This document shows, in pieces, positions 8,389 through 17,447 of a stretch of 37,790 bases of DNA. The position numbers and the translations under genes were made by a program. The notes under the pieces were generated by a model. That model was not told the origin of the DNA. It ran no database searches and saw only the letters and a list, made by a program, of their open reading frames with translations. Every line of letters starts with the position of its first letter. Positions within the stretch are counted from its first letter, which is position 1. Location: assembly GCA_900551615.1 (NCBI GenBank), contig URWN01000013.1, positions 1 through 37,790 on the forward strand, given 5' to 3'. The stretch comes from an uncultured Clostridium sp. Lineage in GTDB: Bacteria > Bacillota > Clostridia > TANB77 > CAG-508.

Positions 8389-8461
8389 ATGTGTAAAACG
8401 AACTTCCCTAGCGAGGTAGAAACAATCTTTTGTAATATTAAAGAAAATAAAAAATACACAT
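8389..8461 (+). ncRNA. Possible structured 5' leader RNA
   Basis: A perfect 7-bp closing stem (ATGTGTA at 8389-8395, TACACAT at 8455-8461) encloses two short hairpins, CCT-AGCG-AGG (8407-8416) and TCTTT...AAAGA (8426-8443). The layout resembles a small three-way junction between the putative promoter and the start codon. I could not match it to a known riboswitch, including c-di-GMP classes I and II, so it may be chance pairing. Confidence 0.3.
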
Positions 8462-8562
8462 ATTGAAAAGTAGAAAATAAATTTATACAATTAAAATAAG
8501 GTAAATTGGCAGAAATATAACAATTTATAAAATTACATTAAAAAATATGAGGAGTGGTATGT

Positions 8563-11500
8563 ATGAAAGAAATATCTAAAAAAATTATTGCAATATTTGT
8601 CATAATGTTAATGATTATTAACAGTTCATTATTGACAATAATATCAGTTGCAGCAGAAGATATAAAAAATGTTTTAGATAAATCAAAAGCTGAAGTAAAA
8701 AATGAAATTAATATTGAAAAATATGTTAATTATTCATTTGAAGATAATAAGGGAATTTTATTAAAGCTTGATTTAAAAACAGGAATAGAATATAAGGAAG
8801 ACCAAGAATATAAAGCAATAAAACAAACAAAAACAGAATTAACCTCTCCTCAAATAAATGGAGAATTTCCTGAAAAAGTAGAATTACAAGCAATATCAAC
8901 AAAGGCAACAAATGGAAGTGATACAGCAAAAGATTATGATTATAAATATGACTCAAATACTGGAAAAATTGCTATAGTCGTACAAAACAAAGAAGATGAT
9001 AACCACAATATTTATACAGAAAAAGTTGATGGTGCAAGAGACAACTATAAGCTAAACTTATATTATAGTTCTAATTGTTATAATGAAAATAAAGAAAAGA
9101 GAACAATAGAAGTTACAGGAAATGTTAAAGAAGTTTTAAATACAGATGATAGTGCAGAAATATCAGGTGATATAAATATAAGTGGAGAATTAACGGAAAA
9201 TATATCAGGTTTAGTTTCTGCGGATATAGTATCAGGACAAATTTATAATGGAAACATAAATTCAAATATCAATAATGGAACAAAAAATCCTACAACATAT
9301 TCAGAAACAATGAATATAAATGTAGATTATGAATCAATTTCAGATAAAATTGAGATTACAGAAGATGATAAATTTGTAGATGCAAAAGATAAAGAAATAA
9401 ATACAGAAGAAATCAAATATAAATCAACAAAAGTAAATAAAAATAATATATTAGATATATTAGGAGAAGACGGAAAATTACAAATTCTAAATGCTAATGA
9501 TGATGTATTACTAGAAGTAAATAAAGATACACAGGCAAATGAAGATGGAACAATAGAAGCAAACTTTGAAAATGAAGAAAATTCTTTAAAAGTAAAAACA
9601 TCTAAACCTATAAAAATTGGAACTTTGAAAATAGAAAATACAAAAGAAATAAAAGAAACATATTTAAATTTAGATGATAACACAATAAAAACATATACAA
9701 ATGTAAAAGCAATAAATGACATCCAAAAAACAGAAGAAGAAGACAATAATACAACAGATAATATAGAAGAAAAAGAAATCTATAATTTCTCAAATAATTA
9801 TGTAACTAAAATAAATGACTCACAAACAAGAGTAGATTTATCAGTAGATAAACAAAATTGGACAAACAATACAGTAAATGATGTTAATTTTACATTAAAA
9901 TTAATTTCAAATGATGTAAAATACAATCTATTTAAAAATCCAGTAATAGAAATGAAATTACCAGAAGATGTAGATAAAGTTATTTTAGGAAATACATCAT
10001 TATTAAATAATGACAGTAATTTTATACAAAATACAGAAGTAGTAGACAATGGTACAAATAAAGTTATAAGAGTAACTTTAAGTGGAACACAAAATAATTA
10101 TTATGCAGATTCAATATATGAAGGTACATATGTTGTTATACCAGCAAAAATAACATTAAAGAGTGATTTAACAGCAAATGATTCAAACATAGAAGTTACA
10201 TATTCAAATGAAAATGGAAAATTAATTGATTATGTAGTAGATGGTGCAGAAAATAAAAAAGTAAACATAAAAGAACTAGATGAAAAACAAGATACGAGAT
10301 TAAGTACAGCAAGATACCAAATACAAACGAATGAGCAAAATACAGAAGAGACTCAAACACAAGAAGAAAATTCTGTAAATAATACAACACAACAAATACA
10401 AGGACTTAATTTTTCAGTTGATGCCCAAGTAGGTAATAAAGTATTAAAAGATAATGATATTGTATATGAAAAACAAATAATTACTTATAAAGTAAAAGTG
10501 CAAAACAATACAGGAAAAGAATTAAAAGATTTAAAAATAGTAGGAAAAATACCAGAAGGTACAACATATGTAACAGTTTCTAAAGGTGAAGATGACATTG
10601 AAGACATGGAGAAAATGTATAAATATGTTGGAGATTCAAGTGTTAAACAAAAAGAAATAGCTATAGAAAGTGTAGAAGCGGGAACAACAGCAGAAAGAAT
10701 ATATGAAGTAGAAGTAAATCAATTAGCAGAAAATAGTTCAGAAGCAAATATTTCATCAGATACAACATTATATGTTAACAATAAACTAAGTGGAGAAGTA
10801 AAATTAAGCAATATTGCAAAAAAATCAAACATTTATGCAAGAATGGTTTCTACAATGGGAGGTTTTGAAAACGAAGATAATAAATGGGAATATCATTTAT
10901 TAATTACAAATAATACACAAGAAGCTTTAAAAAATGTAGATGTTTCTGTAAATATTCCAAAATGGATGGAAGTGTATGAAACTGGTCCATTAACTCCAGA
11001 TATTACATTAAAGGAAGAACCAACAGAAAATGGATATTATAAAGCACAAATTGCAGAATTACCAGTTGGAGAAGAAGTAATACTAAGAATCTATATGCAA
11101 CCAAAAAATTTAGACAAAAATGTATATCAATATGAATTAGAAGTTGCAGGAGAAATAAGTGGACAAGGAATAGAAAACTATAATACAAACTTGAATTATC
11201 AAATTATGCAAACAAGAGAAGTTGTAGTTACAATGTCATCAGAAAGTGAAGGAAAAGAAGTAAAATATGAAGATGACATAGAATATAATGTAAACATAAA
11301 AGTTAACGGAAACAGTTCAAAATTTAAAGATTTAAGTATAAATGTTTTAGATTATTTACCAGAGGGATTATTACCAGAAGAAGTAGAATATGAAAATTGG
11401 ACATATAATGAAGAAAAACAAACTTATGAATGGTCAAAAGAAACAGAAGATATAAGTTCTAAAATAATAGAAGATGGAGAAGAAGGAACAAATCCTGATG

Positions 11501-14500
11501 TCAAATTATATATAACAATACCAAATGGGGCAGAAGTTAATATAAAAATAAAGGCAACAGTGGATTTAGTTTCAGAAAACAAAGAAGTTTCAAATAGCGT
11601 ATCTGTAACAACAGGAGAGTCAGATACAATAATTTCAAATACTGTAAAATTCACAATAAAAGCAGGAACTTCCGATGATAATAAAGGAGATAATCCTTCA
11701 GATGACGGAAAAGATGATAACAACAATAATAATAACAATGGGGATAAAAAAGATGATAATAATGGAAATAACAATGACAACAACAGTGGAAACAATAACC
11801 AAAACAATAGTACATATGAAATAAGTGGACAAGTTTGGTTAGATGCAAATAAAGATGGACAAAAAGGTGAAAAAGAAGAAAAAATATCAGGAATAACAGT
11901 AAAACTATTTGATACAGCTACAAATGCAATAGTAACATCTTCAAATGGTCAAAAATATATAATAAAAACAGATAAAGAAGGAAAATATAAATTCTCAAAT
12001 CTAACTAATGGAAAATATTTGGTAATATTTGAATATGATAATAAAACATATGAACTAACAGATTATCAAAAAAATGGAGTATCAGAAAATGTAAATTCTG
12101 ATGCAATAAGTAAAGAAATTAATATAGATGGCAAAGAAGAAACAGCAGGAGTTACTGATGTAATAACAATAGAATCAAAAAATATACAAAATATTGATGC
12201 AGGACTTATAAAAGGAGAAATACTAGATTTAAAATTAGACAAATATATAAGCAAGATAACAGTAACAAATTCAAAAGGAAGCAAAGACTATGATTATCAA
12301 AATCAAAAACTAGCAAAAGTTGAAGTGGCTGCTAAACAAATATCAAATACAACAATTACAATAACATATAAACTTGTTGTAACAAATGAAGGTGAAAAGT
12401 CAGTATATATAAGTGAAATTACAGATTACTTACCACAAGGCCTAGAATTTAATAGTGTAGACGGAAATTGGGAAATGCAAAAAGATGGTAGTATAAAAAT
12501 TCATGGTTTAGCAGGTTTACTACTAAAACCTGGAATGAGTAAAGAAATAGAAATTACAGCAGTAGCAACAGACATAGGAAAATTTGTAAATAGTGCAGAA
12601 ATAACACTAACAAAAAATGATAGTAATACAAAAGATATAGACTCAGTAGAAGGAAACAAAGCCAAAAACGAAGATGATTATTCTGAGGCAACAGTAATTG
12701 TATCTGTAAAAACAGGTGCAATAATAGGTGCAAGCATAGGTGTAATATTAGCAGCAATATTAGTAGTATTATTTGTAATATTATCAAAGAAAAATAAAAA
12801 ATTTAGAAAATTTACAAAGATGAGCTTGTTATTATTAGTTACAACATCTACATTAACAGCTATGACAACATATACTCAAGCCAAAACAACAGCTGAGAAA
12901 AAACAAGAATTAAAAGATAAATATACTACATCAACAACATACAATATTAATTCAAGTTCTTCACATTTTTATACACATGATACACCTCAATCAACAGTAA
13001 TCAACAGTGGAAGATTGCATTGTACAAATGGAAGTAAATCTATGTGTGGATCCGGAGATCACTGGTATAAACAAAAATCAGTGTCTGTTACAAAGTTTGA
13101 TGTAAAAACAAATAAATCAACAGCCAATAAATATAAGGCAACTAAAAATAAATCAACTGGTGAAAAACTTGATAGCACATATAATATTTATGGACCATAT
13201 AAAGTAGAAAGAACAAATGATAAAAAGATTACAGAAGATAGTATAGAATCTATAAATTTATATAATACAAATGGAAATAAGATAGGTAGTAGCAAGTGGG
13301 AAATTTGCGATAAAAAAGGTAATACAAAAGAATTTTCATTTAATAAAGAATTTTATGTAAAAGTTTCTCAAAAATCAGAACCAGCAAATATGAAAATAAA
13401 AATAAAAAATAATGCTGTTACTGAATACAAAGCAAATTGGAAAGTTGTAGAAAGCTGGATTTGTTATAAAACAAGTGGTGGAACACATAAAACACATTCA
13501 GGTAAAGTAGTTGGATGTAGTAATCCATCAAATGCACAACCACTAGAAAGAGTTTGGACAGGAAGTAGCGAATGGAGCGATACAAAGCCAAATTCAAAAA
13601 CAATAACAATATATATGAAAGAACCGCCACCACCACCAGAAGTCGGAGCAAAAATACAAAAAGTAGACGATAGAGATGGAACACCTCTAAAAGGAATAGG
13701 ATTTCAATTTTCAACTACAATAAAATCATATGATTGGTATGATAGCACAGATGTATATCATTGGGTAGACCATGGACATAGAGAGTATTGGTATAGTTCT
13801 TGGACAGATTCAAAAGGAAATAGTCATTATTCAAGTGGATCATATTGGGTTTCAGATTGGCAATATGATTATTGGTACACAATAAATTATTATCATTGGG
13901 TAGATCACACGGTATACTTAAATAGTAGTAGAGAATGGGGATATTCAGCAAGTACATTTTACACAGATGACGATGGTATAGCTAGTGGAGAGGGAACACT
14001 AAATATAAAAACAGATGCATGGAATGATGGCTCAAGAGGCAACAATCATACAGTATATGCACAATTTATTGGAAATACTGTAACAGCAACAGAAACAGAA
14101 GTACCAGAAGTTACAGAAGGAGAAGAAGGATACTATGGTTACACTGAAAATATAGGTTCTTCATGGTCAATACCAAGAGATGGAGGAACAACGGTTACAG
14201 CTAAAAACCACCAATATAGAGTAATGGTTTCAGGATATGTATGGTTAGATAAAGAAAATGGAAAACTTTCAATGACAGACTCAGAATTTAATGGAGAAGA
14301 AGGTTGCAACTGGGTTTTAGTAAAATTAAAAGACAGATATGGAAATACAATACAATCAACATACACAAATGAATATGGAATTTATGATGAAATAGAAGGT
14401 GGAGAATACAGATTTTATAATGTTAGTCTAGATCAAATACAAAGTGGAAATTATCATATAGAATTTGAATATTGCGGTATAGATTATCAATCTGTAAATC

Positions 14501-17007
14501 CAGAAATAAATAGTAATGAAGGCTCAAAAGCATCAGATACAACATCTAGACAAGAACTAGATAGAAAATTCTCAAGTGTAAATGGAAATGGAAGTCAATC
14601 ATTAAATGTAAATGGTGTTCAATTAAATTACAATCAAACAAATCAATATCAATCAAATATAATTGGACACACAGGATGTGAGGTAACTGCATCAACAGAT
14701 GAGACAGGATATGATTTATATAGTAATTTTGTACCAACAGCAAAAGAAATAAGATATGTAAATTTAGGATTATTCAAAAAAGAACAAACTGATTATGCAC
14801 TAGCGCAAGACCTATATAATGTAAGAGTAGGAGTAAATGGATTCCAACATGTATATAGATATGCAAGTGTAAGATATCAAGGATGGGGAGACTACACAGA
14901 CGAAGAATCAGCATGGAATGTTGGTGTAAAATTCCAAAACAATAGAGGATCTTACTCGAGAGCAATATACAAAGCAGATTATGATTATGTAAATAATTTA
15001 GATAAAAGTAAAGAAATAAGTGTATATGTAACATACAAAATTGCATTAAAAAATGAAGGAACATATTTAGGAAGAATAAACAACATAATTGATTATTGTG
15101 ATAGTAACTATAACATTCAAGCAGCGGGATATTCTATAAATGATGAGGACTTTATATCTGATAATGTAGCCGTTTCAGAAGATACAAATGCAAATATAAA
15201 TGGTTATAAAAAGTATATAATAGATACAAGCGCAAGAACTATAGATGCAGGAGAAGAACAATATCTATATATTCAATTCAAGATGGATAAAGAAGCTGTA
15301 AGAACAATAATGAATAATGGTGAAACAAAACATAATATGGTAGAAATTAACTCATATACAACATATGATGATGACACTGGAAATCCATTAGCAGTATATG
15401 ACATCGATTCTGTCCCAGGAAATGCAAGAGTTGAAGACTTTAGTACATATGAAGATGATACAGATTCAGCAAGATCATTACAATTAGAATTCAAAAATGA
15501 AAGAACTGTAAAAGGAATTACATTTGTTGATGGTACAAATAATCAAAAAGATCTTGACACTGGAAATGAAAGACTTGGTGATGGAAAATATACTGAAAAT
15601 AGTAAAGATAAACGATTAGCAAATGTAGATGTAACAATGACTGAAGTAGACAGCCAAGGAAAGAAAATTCAAAATGGACTAGTATACACAGCAAAAACAA
15701 ATGACAAAGGAGAATTTACAATTAATAATTACGTAGCTGGATACTATCAAATAACATATACTTGGGGAAGCAAAGAATACAAAGTACAATACTATAAAGG
15801 AACAATATACACAGATGGAACAAATAAAAATAGCACAAGATATCAAAAAACAAAATCAGATCCATATTGGTATAGAGGCGCAGAGTATGAAGATGATACA
15901 ACAAGTAGAGATGTACGATTAACAGATGCATTAGATAACTCAGACACAAGAAGAAAAATAGACAGTGAAATGGAAAGTATTACAAAAAATACTCTAGAAC
16001 AAGAAATAATAGATGCATATGAAGATGGATATAATTCACAAGGAAAAACTATCAAAACAACTAAAATGGACTCAACAACACCAACGATAGCATTTAGTGT
16101 AGAATATGAAACAACAGTAACAAATGGAGATGACAGCGACAGAGTAGAATTTGTTGTACAAAATGTTGATTTTGGTATAGTAGAAAGAGCAAGACAACAA
16201 TTAGAATTATTAAAACAAGTATCAGGATATAAAATAAAATTAGCAAATGGACAAATATTAGTTGATGCAAAAATTGACGAAAATGGAAAAATAACAGGAA
16301 CATATCCATATACTATATTTGAAAATACACCAAAATCAGTAGATAATACTTCACCAAGAGGATTATTAAAAACAGAAATGGATAATGAATTAATAGAAGG
16401 TGCAACAATAGAAACAGAATACACAATAAAAGTTAAAAATGTAGGTGAAATGGATTATACATCACAAGACTATTATTACTATGGTGATAGAGGAAATGGT
16501 TCAAGTGTAGTAAGAACATCAGTAACTCAACTTTTGGACTATGTTGATGGAAGATTAGCAGTGCTAGATGAAAAAGGCGATTGGGCAGATGCTGAAAAAG
16601 ATTATGAGAAAACATATAATGTATCTAAAAACAATGATTCAACATATATCAAAGGAATAAAACAATATGTAACAAAGAGTCTAAATAAAGCATTAGCTCC
16701 AAAGGAATCCAGTGAAGTAAAATTGAATACATCTAAATTACTTACAAGTACAGATGACAATGAATTTAATAACCAATCAGAAATAACAGAGGTAAAAAAG
16801 ACAAACGGATTTAGTACAGGTACACCAGTTAAGATGAGATGGGATAATGGTCAAAATCACTTTAACGTAGCAAATGCAGAAGTTGTTACTATTGTACCAA
16901 GTACTGGTGAAAATAGAAATTATGTGACACCTATAATGATAGGAATTGTAACAATTTCTATGTTGGGTGTAGGAATAGTTCTTATTAAAAAATTTGTAGT
17001 AAAATAA
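8563..17007 (+). CDS. Giant double surface protein (DUF11-like/SdrD-B repeats, internal TM hairpin, C-terminal sorting signal)
   Basis: The 2814-aa product has a signal peptide (cleavage likely after Ala31). Extended beta-rich repeats of DUF11-like type follow (for example from about residue 617), then an Asn/Asp-rich linker (about 1036-1083) and an SdrD-B/Cna-B-like domain opening with YEISGQVWLDANKDG (1085). Next comes another DUF11-like domain and a membrane helix (about 1385-1408). After a basic SKKNKKFRKFTK loop, a second hydrophobic segment beginning at Met1420 looks like a new signal peptide. The second half holds a PPPPP linker, a Trp/Tyr-rich module with YHWVDH at 1732 and 1777, and SdrD-B-like domains (VSGYVWLD, VKGITFVD). 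It ends VPSTGE (2778-2783), a hydrophobic helix and KKFVVK, like a non-LPXTG sortase signal. The ATG at 8563 follows GAGGAG by 8 bases. Adhesion is inferred from architecture. Confidence 0.85.
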   Translation: MKEISKKIIAIFVIMLMIINSSLLTIISVAAEDIKNVLDKSKAEVKNEINIEKYVNYSFEDNKGILLKLDLKTGIEYKEDQEYKAIKQTKTELTSPQINGEFPEKVELQAISTKATNGSDTAKDYDYKYDSNTGKIAIVVQNKEDDNHNIYTEKVDGARDNYKLNLYYSSNCYNENKEKRTIEVTGNVKEVLNTDDSAEISGDINISGELTENISGLVSADIVSGQIYNGNINSNINNGTKNPTTYSETMNINVDYESISDKIEITEDDKFVDAKDKEINTEEIKYKSTKVNKNNILDILGEDGKLQILNANDDVLLEVNKDTQANEDGTIEANFENEENSLKVKTSKPIKIGTLKIENTKEIKETYLNLDDNTIKTYTNVKAINDIQKTEEEDNNTTDNIEEKEIYNFSNNYVTKINDSQTRVDLSVDKQNWTNNTVNDVNFTLKLISNDVKYNLFKNPVIEMKLPEDVDKVILGNTSLLNNDSNFIQNTEVVDNGTNKVIRVTLSGTQNNYYADSIYEGTYVVIPAKITLKSDLTANDSNIEVTYSNENGKLIDYVVDGAENKKVNIKELDEKQDTRLSTARYQIQTNEQNTEETQTQEENSVNNTTQQIQGLNFSVDAQVGNKVLKDNDIVYEKQIITYKVKVQNNTGKELKDLKIVGKIPEGTTYVTVSKGEDDIEDMEKMYKYVGDSSVKQKEIAIESVEAGTTAERIYEVEVNQLAENSSEANISSDTTLYVNNKLSGEVKLSNIAKKSNIYARMVSTMGGFENEDNKWEYHLLITNNTQEALKNVDVSVNIPKWMEVYETGPLTPDITLKEEPTENGYYKAQIAELPVGEEVILRIYMQPKNLDKNVYQYELEVAGEISGQGIENYNTNLNYQIMQTREVVVTMSSESEGKEVKYEDDIEYNVNIKVNGNSSKFKDLSINVLDYLPEGLLPEEVEYENWTYNEEKQTYEWSKETEDISSKIIEDGEEGTNPDVKLYITIPNGAEVNIKIKATVDLVSENKEVSNSVSVTTGESDTIISNTVKFTIKAGTSDDNKGDNPSDDGKDDNNNNNNNGDKKDDNNGNNNDNNSGNNNQNNSTYEISGQVWLDANKDGQKGEKEEKISGITVKLFDTATNAIVTSSNGQKYIIKTDKEGKYKFSNLTNGKYLVIFEYDNKTYELTDYQKNGVSENVNSDAISKEINIDGKEETAGVTDVITIESKNIQNIDAGLIKGEILDLKLDKYISKITVTNSKGSKDYDYQNQKLAKVEVAAKQISNTTITITYKLVVTNEGEKSVYISEITDYLPQGLEFNSVDGNWEMQKDGSIKIHGLAGLLLKPGMSKEIEITAVATDIGKFVNSAEITLTKNDSNTKDIDSVEGNKAKNEDDYSEATVIVSVKTGAIIGASIGVILAAILVVLFVILSKKNKKFRKFTKMSLLLLVTTSTLTAMTTYTQAKTTAEKKQELKDKYTTSTTYNINSSSSHFYTHDTPQSTVINSGRLHCTNGSKSMCGSGDHWYKQKSVSVTKFDVKTNKSTANKYKATKNKSTGEKLDSTYNIYGPYKVERTNDKKITEDSIESINLYNTNGNKIGSSKWEICDKKGNTKEFSFNKEFYVKVSQKSEPANMKIKIKNNAVTEYKANWKVVESWICYKTSGGTHKTHSGKVVGCSNPSNAQPLERVWTGSSEWSDTKPNSKTITIYMKEPPPPPEVGAKIQKVDDRDGTPLKGIGFQFSTTIKSYDWYDSTDVYHWVDHGHREYWYSSWTDSKGNSHYSSGSYWVSDWQYDYWYTINYYHWVDHTVYLNSSREWGYSASTFYTDDDGIASGEGTLNIKTDAWNDGSRGNNHTVYAQFIGNTVTATETEVPEVTEGEEGYYGYTENIGSSWSIPRDGGTTVTAKNHQYRVMVSGYVWLDKENGKLSMTDSEFNGEEGCNWVLVKLKDRYGNTIQSTYTNEYGIYDEIEGGEYRFYNVSLDQIQSGNYHIEFEYCGIDYQSVNPEINSNEGSKASDTTSRQELDRKFSSVNGNGSQSLNVNGVQLNYNQTNQYQSNIIGHTGCEVTASTDETGYDLYSNFVPTAKEIRYVNLGLFKKEQTDYALAQDLYNVRVGVNGFQHVYRYASVRYQGWGDYTDEESAWNVGVKFQNNRGSYSRAIYKADYDYVNNLDKSKEISVYVTYKIALKNEGTYLGRINNIIDYCDSNYNIQAAGYSINDEDFISDNVAVSEDTNANINGYKKYIIDTSARTIDAGEEQYLYIQFKMDKEAVRTIMNNGETKHNMVEINSYTTYDDDTGNPLAVYDIDSVPGNARVEDFSTYEDDTDSARSLQLEFKNERTVKGITFVDGTNNQKDLDTGNERLGDGKYTENSKDKRLANVDVTMTEVDSQGKKIQNGLVYTAKTNDKGEFTINNYVAGYYQITYTWGSKEYKVQYYKGTIYTDGTNKNSTRYQKTKSDPYWYRGAEYEDDTTSRDVRLTDALDNSDTRRKIDSEMESITKNTLEQEIIDAYEDGYNSQGKTIKTTKMDSTTPTIAFSVEYETTVTNGDDSDRVEFVVQNVDFGIVERARQQLELLKQVSGYKIKLANGQILVDAKIDENGKITGTYPYTIFENTPKSVDNTSPRGLLKTEMDNELIEGATIETEYTIKVKNVGEMDYTSQDYYYYGDRGNGSSVVRTSVTQLLDYVDGRLAVLDEKGDWADAEKDYEKTYNVSKNNDSTYIKGIKQYVTKSLNKALAPKESSEVKLNTSKLLTSTDDNEFNNQSEITEVKKTNGFSTGTPVKMRWDNGQNHFNVANAEVVTIVPSTGENRNYVTPIMIGIVTISMLGVGIVLIKKFVVK

Positions 17008-17026
17008 AAGGTTATTATATATGTTT

Positions 17027-17065
17027 AAAATAAGAAATTAGAGATTTTCTCTAGTTTCTTATTTT
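17027..17065 (+). terminator. Terminator after giant surface gene
   Basis: Arms AAAATAAGAAA (17027-17037) and TTTCTTATTTT (17055-17065), with further inner pairing of AGAG/CTCT, form a strong stem about 20 bases after the TAA stop. Confidence 0.75.
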
Positions 17066-17081
17066 GTGGCTGATTAAATTT

Positions 17082-17264
17082 GTTATACCTTAGTATTATA
17101 GTTTGAATATATTTTTGAATGTGACCGAAATAGTTATACAAATTCTTAAGGAAATGATTTAAAGGATCCTGCAACCAGGGTTTGTTAAATCATTTACATT
17201 AGAATTTGTTAACGTATGTAGGAAAACCGAGAAAAATATGAAAACTATAATACTAAGGTATAAC
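17082..17264. repeat. 183-bp nested inverted-repeat element
   Basis: Outer arms of 23 bases (17082-17104 and 17242-17264) are exact complements, opening GTTATACCTTAG. Inside, ACAAATTCT pairs with AGAATTTGT, and AATGATTTA pairs with TAAATCATT around a small CCTG-CAAC-CAGG hairpin. The outer arm and the GTTTGAAT that follows closely match the element at 4191-4297, so this looks like a member of the same family with an extra internal segment. It lies just upstream of the tRNA-Arg promoter. No target duplication was found. Confidence 0.75.
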
Positions 17265-17303
17265 AGATATTATTCTATAAAATATAATAACAATTAATAA
17301 TAC

Positions 17304-17333
17304 TTTACAAAAAGGAAATAAATGTGTTAAAAT
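17304..17333 (+). promoter_or_regulatory. Promoter of tRNA-Arg
   Basis: TTTACA (17304-17309), an 18-base spacer and TAAAAT (17328-17333) with an upstream TG of an extended -10. Transcription would start about 10 bases before the tRNA. Confidence 0.6.
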
Positions 17334-17349
17334 AAGGAATGTAAAGCAT

Positions 17350-17425
17350 GTGCTCATAGCTCAGCAGGATAGAGTAGTCGCCTCCTAAGCGACAGATGGG
17401 GGTTCGAGTCCCTCTGGGCACACCA
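17350..17425 (+). tRNA. tRNA-Arg (anticodon CCT), CCA encoded
   Basis: A full cloverleaf is present. Acceptor GTGCTCA (17350-17356) pairs with TGGGCAC (17415-17421) with one G-U pair. The D arm is GCTC...GAGT, the anticodon stem is GTCGC/GCGAC, and the loop CTCCTAA carries CCT at 17384-17386. The T-arm has GGTTCGAGTCC. Discriminator A is followed by encoded CCA. It reads AGG codons. The next gene's ribosome site begins only 15 bases after the CCA. Confidence 0.96.
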
Positions 17426-17447
17426 TTAAAATTTACAATGGAGGAAA

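Larger units (their letters stand above)
8244..8562. other. 319-base leader region of the giant surface gene
   Basis: This AT-rich gene-free stretch holds a perfect 17-base palindrome (8315-8331), a TATAAT box (8363-8368) with no convincing -35, and a possible folded RNA leader (8389-8461). It ends with a GAGGAG ribosome site at 8549-8554. No small ORF is convincing. Confidence 0.6.

Noticed and set aside
8389..8480. c-di-GMP riboswitch upstream of the giant adhesin-like gene
   Set aside because: The conserved core sequences of class I or II that I know are absent; only a simple stem arrangement is seen.
8554..8562. GTG start giving three extra residues for the giant protein
   Set aside because: It lies within the GAGGAG ribosome site; the ATG at 8563 is correctly spaced. 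The same reasoning moved starts of the genes at 4409, 21425, 35065 and 29143.
11424..11848. Minus-strand Leu/Phe/Tyr-rich frames opposite the giant gene and other A-rich genes
   Set aside because: They are complements of Asn/Asp/Lys-rich coding sequence, lack ribosome sites and have implausible composition.
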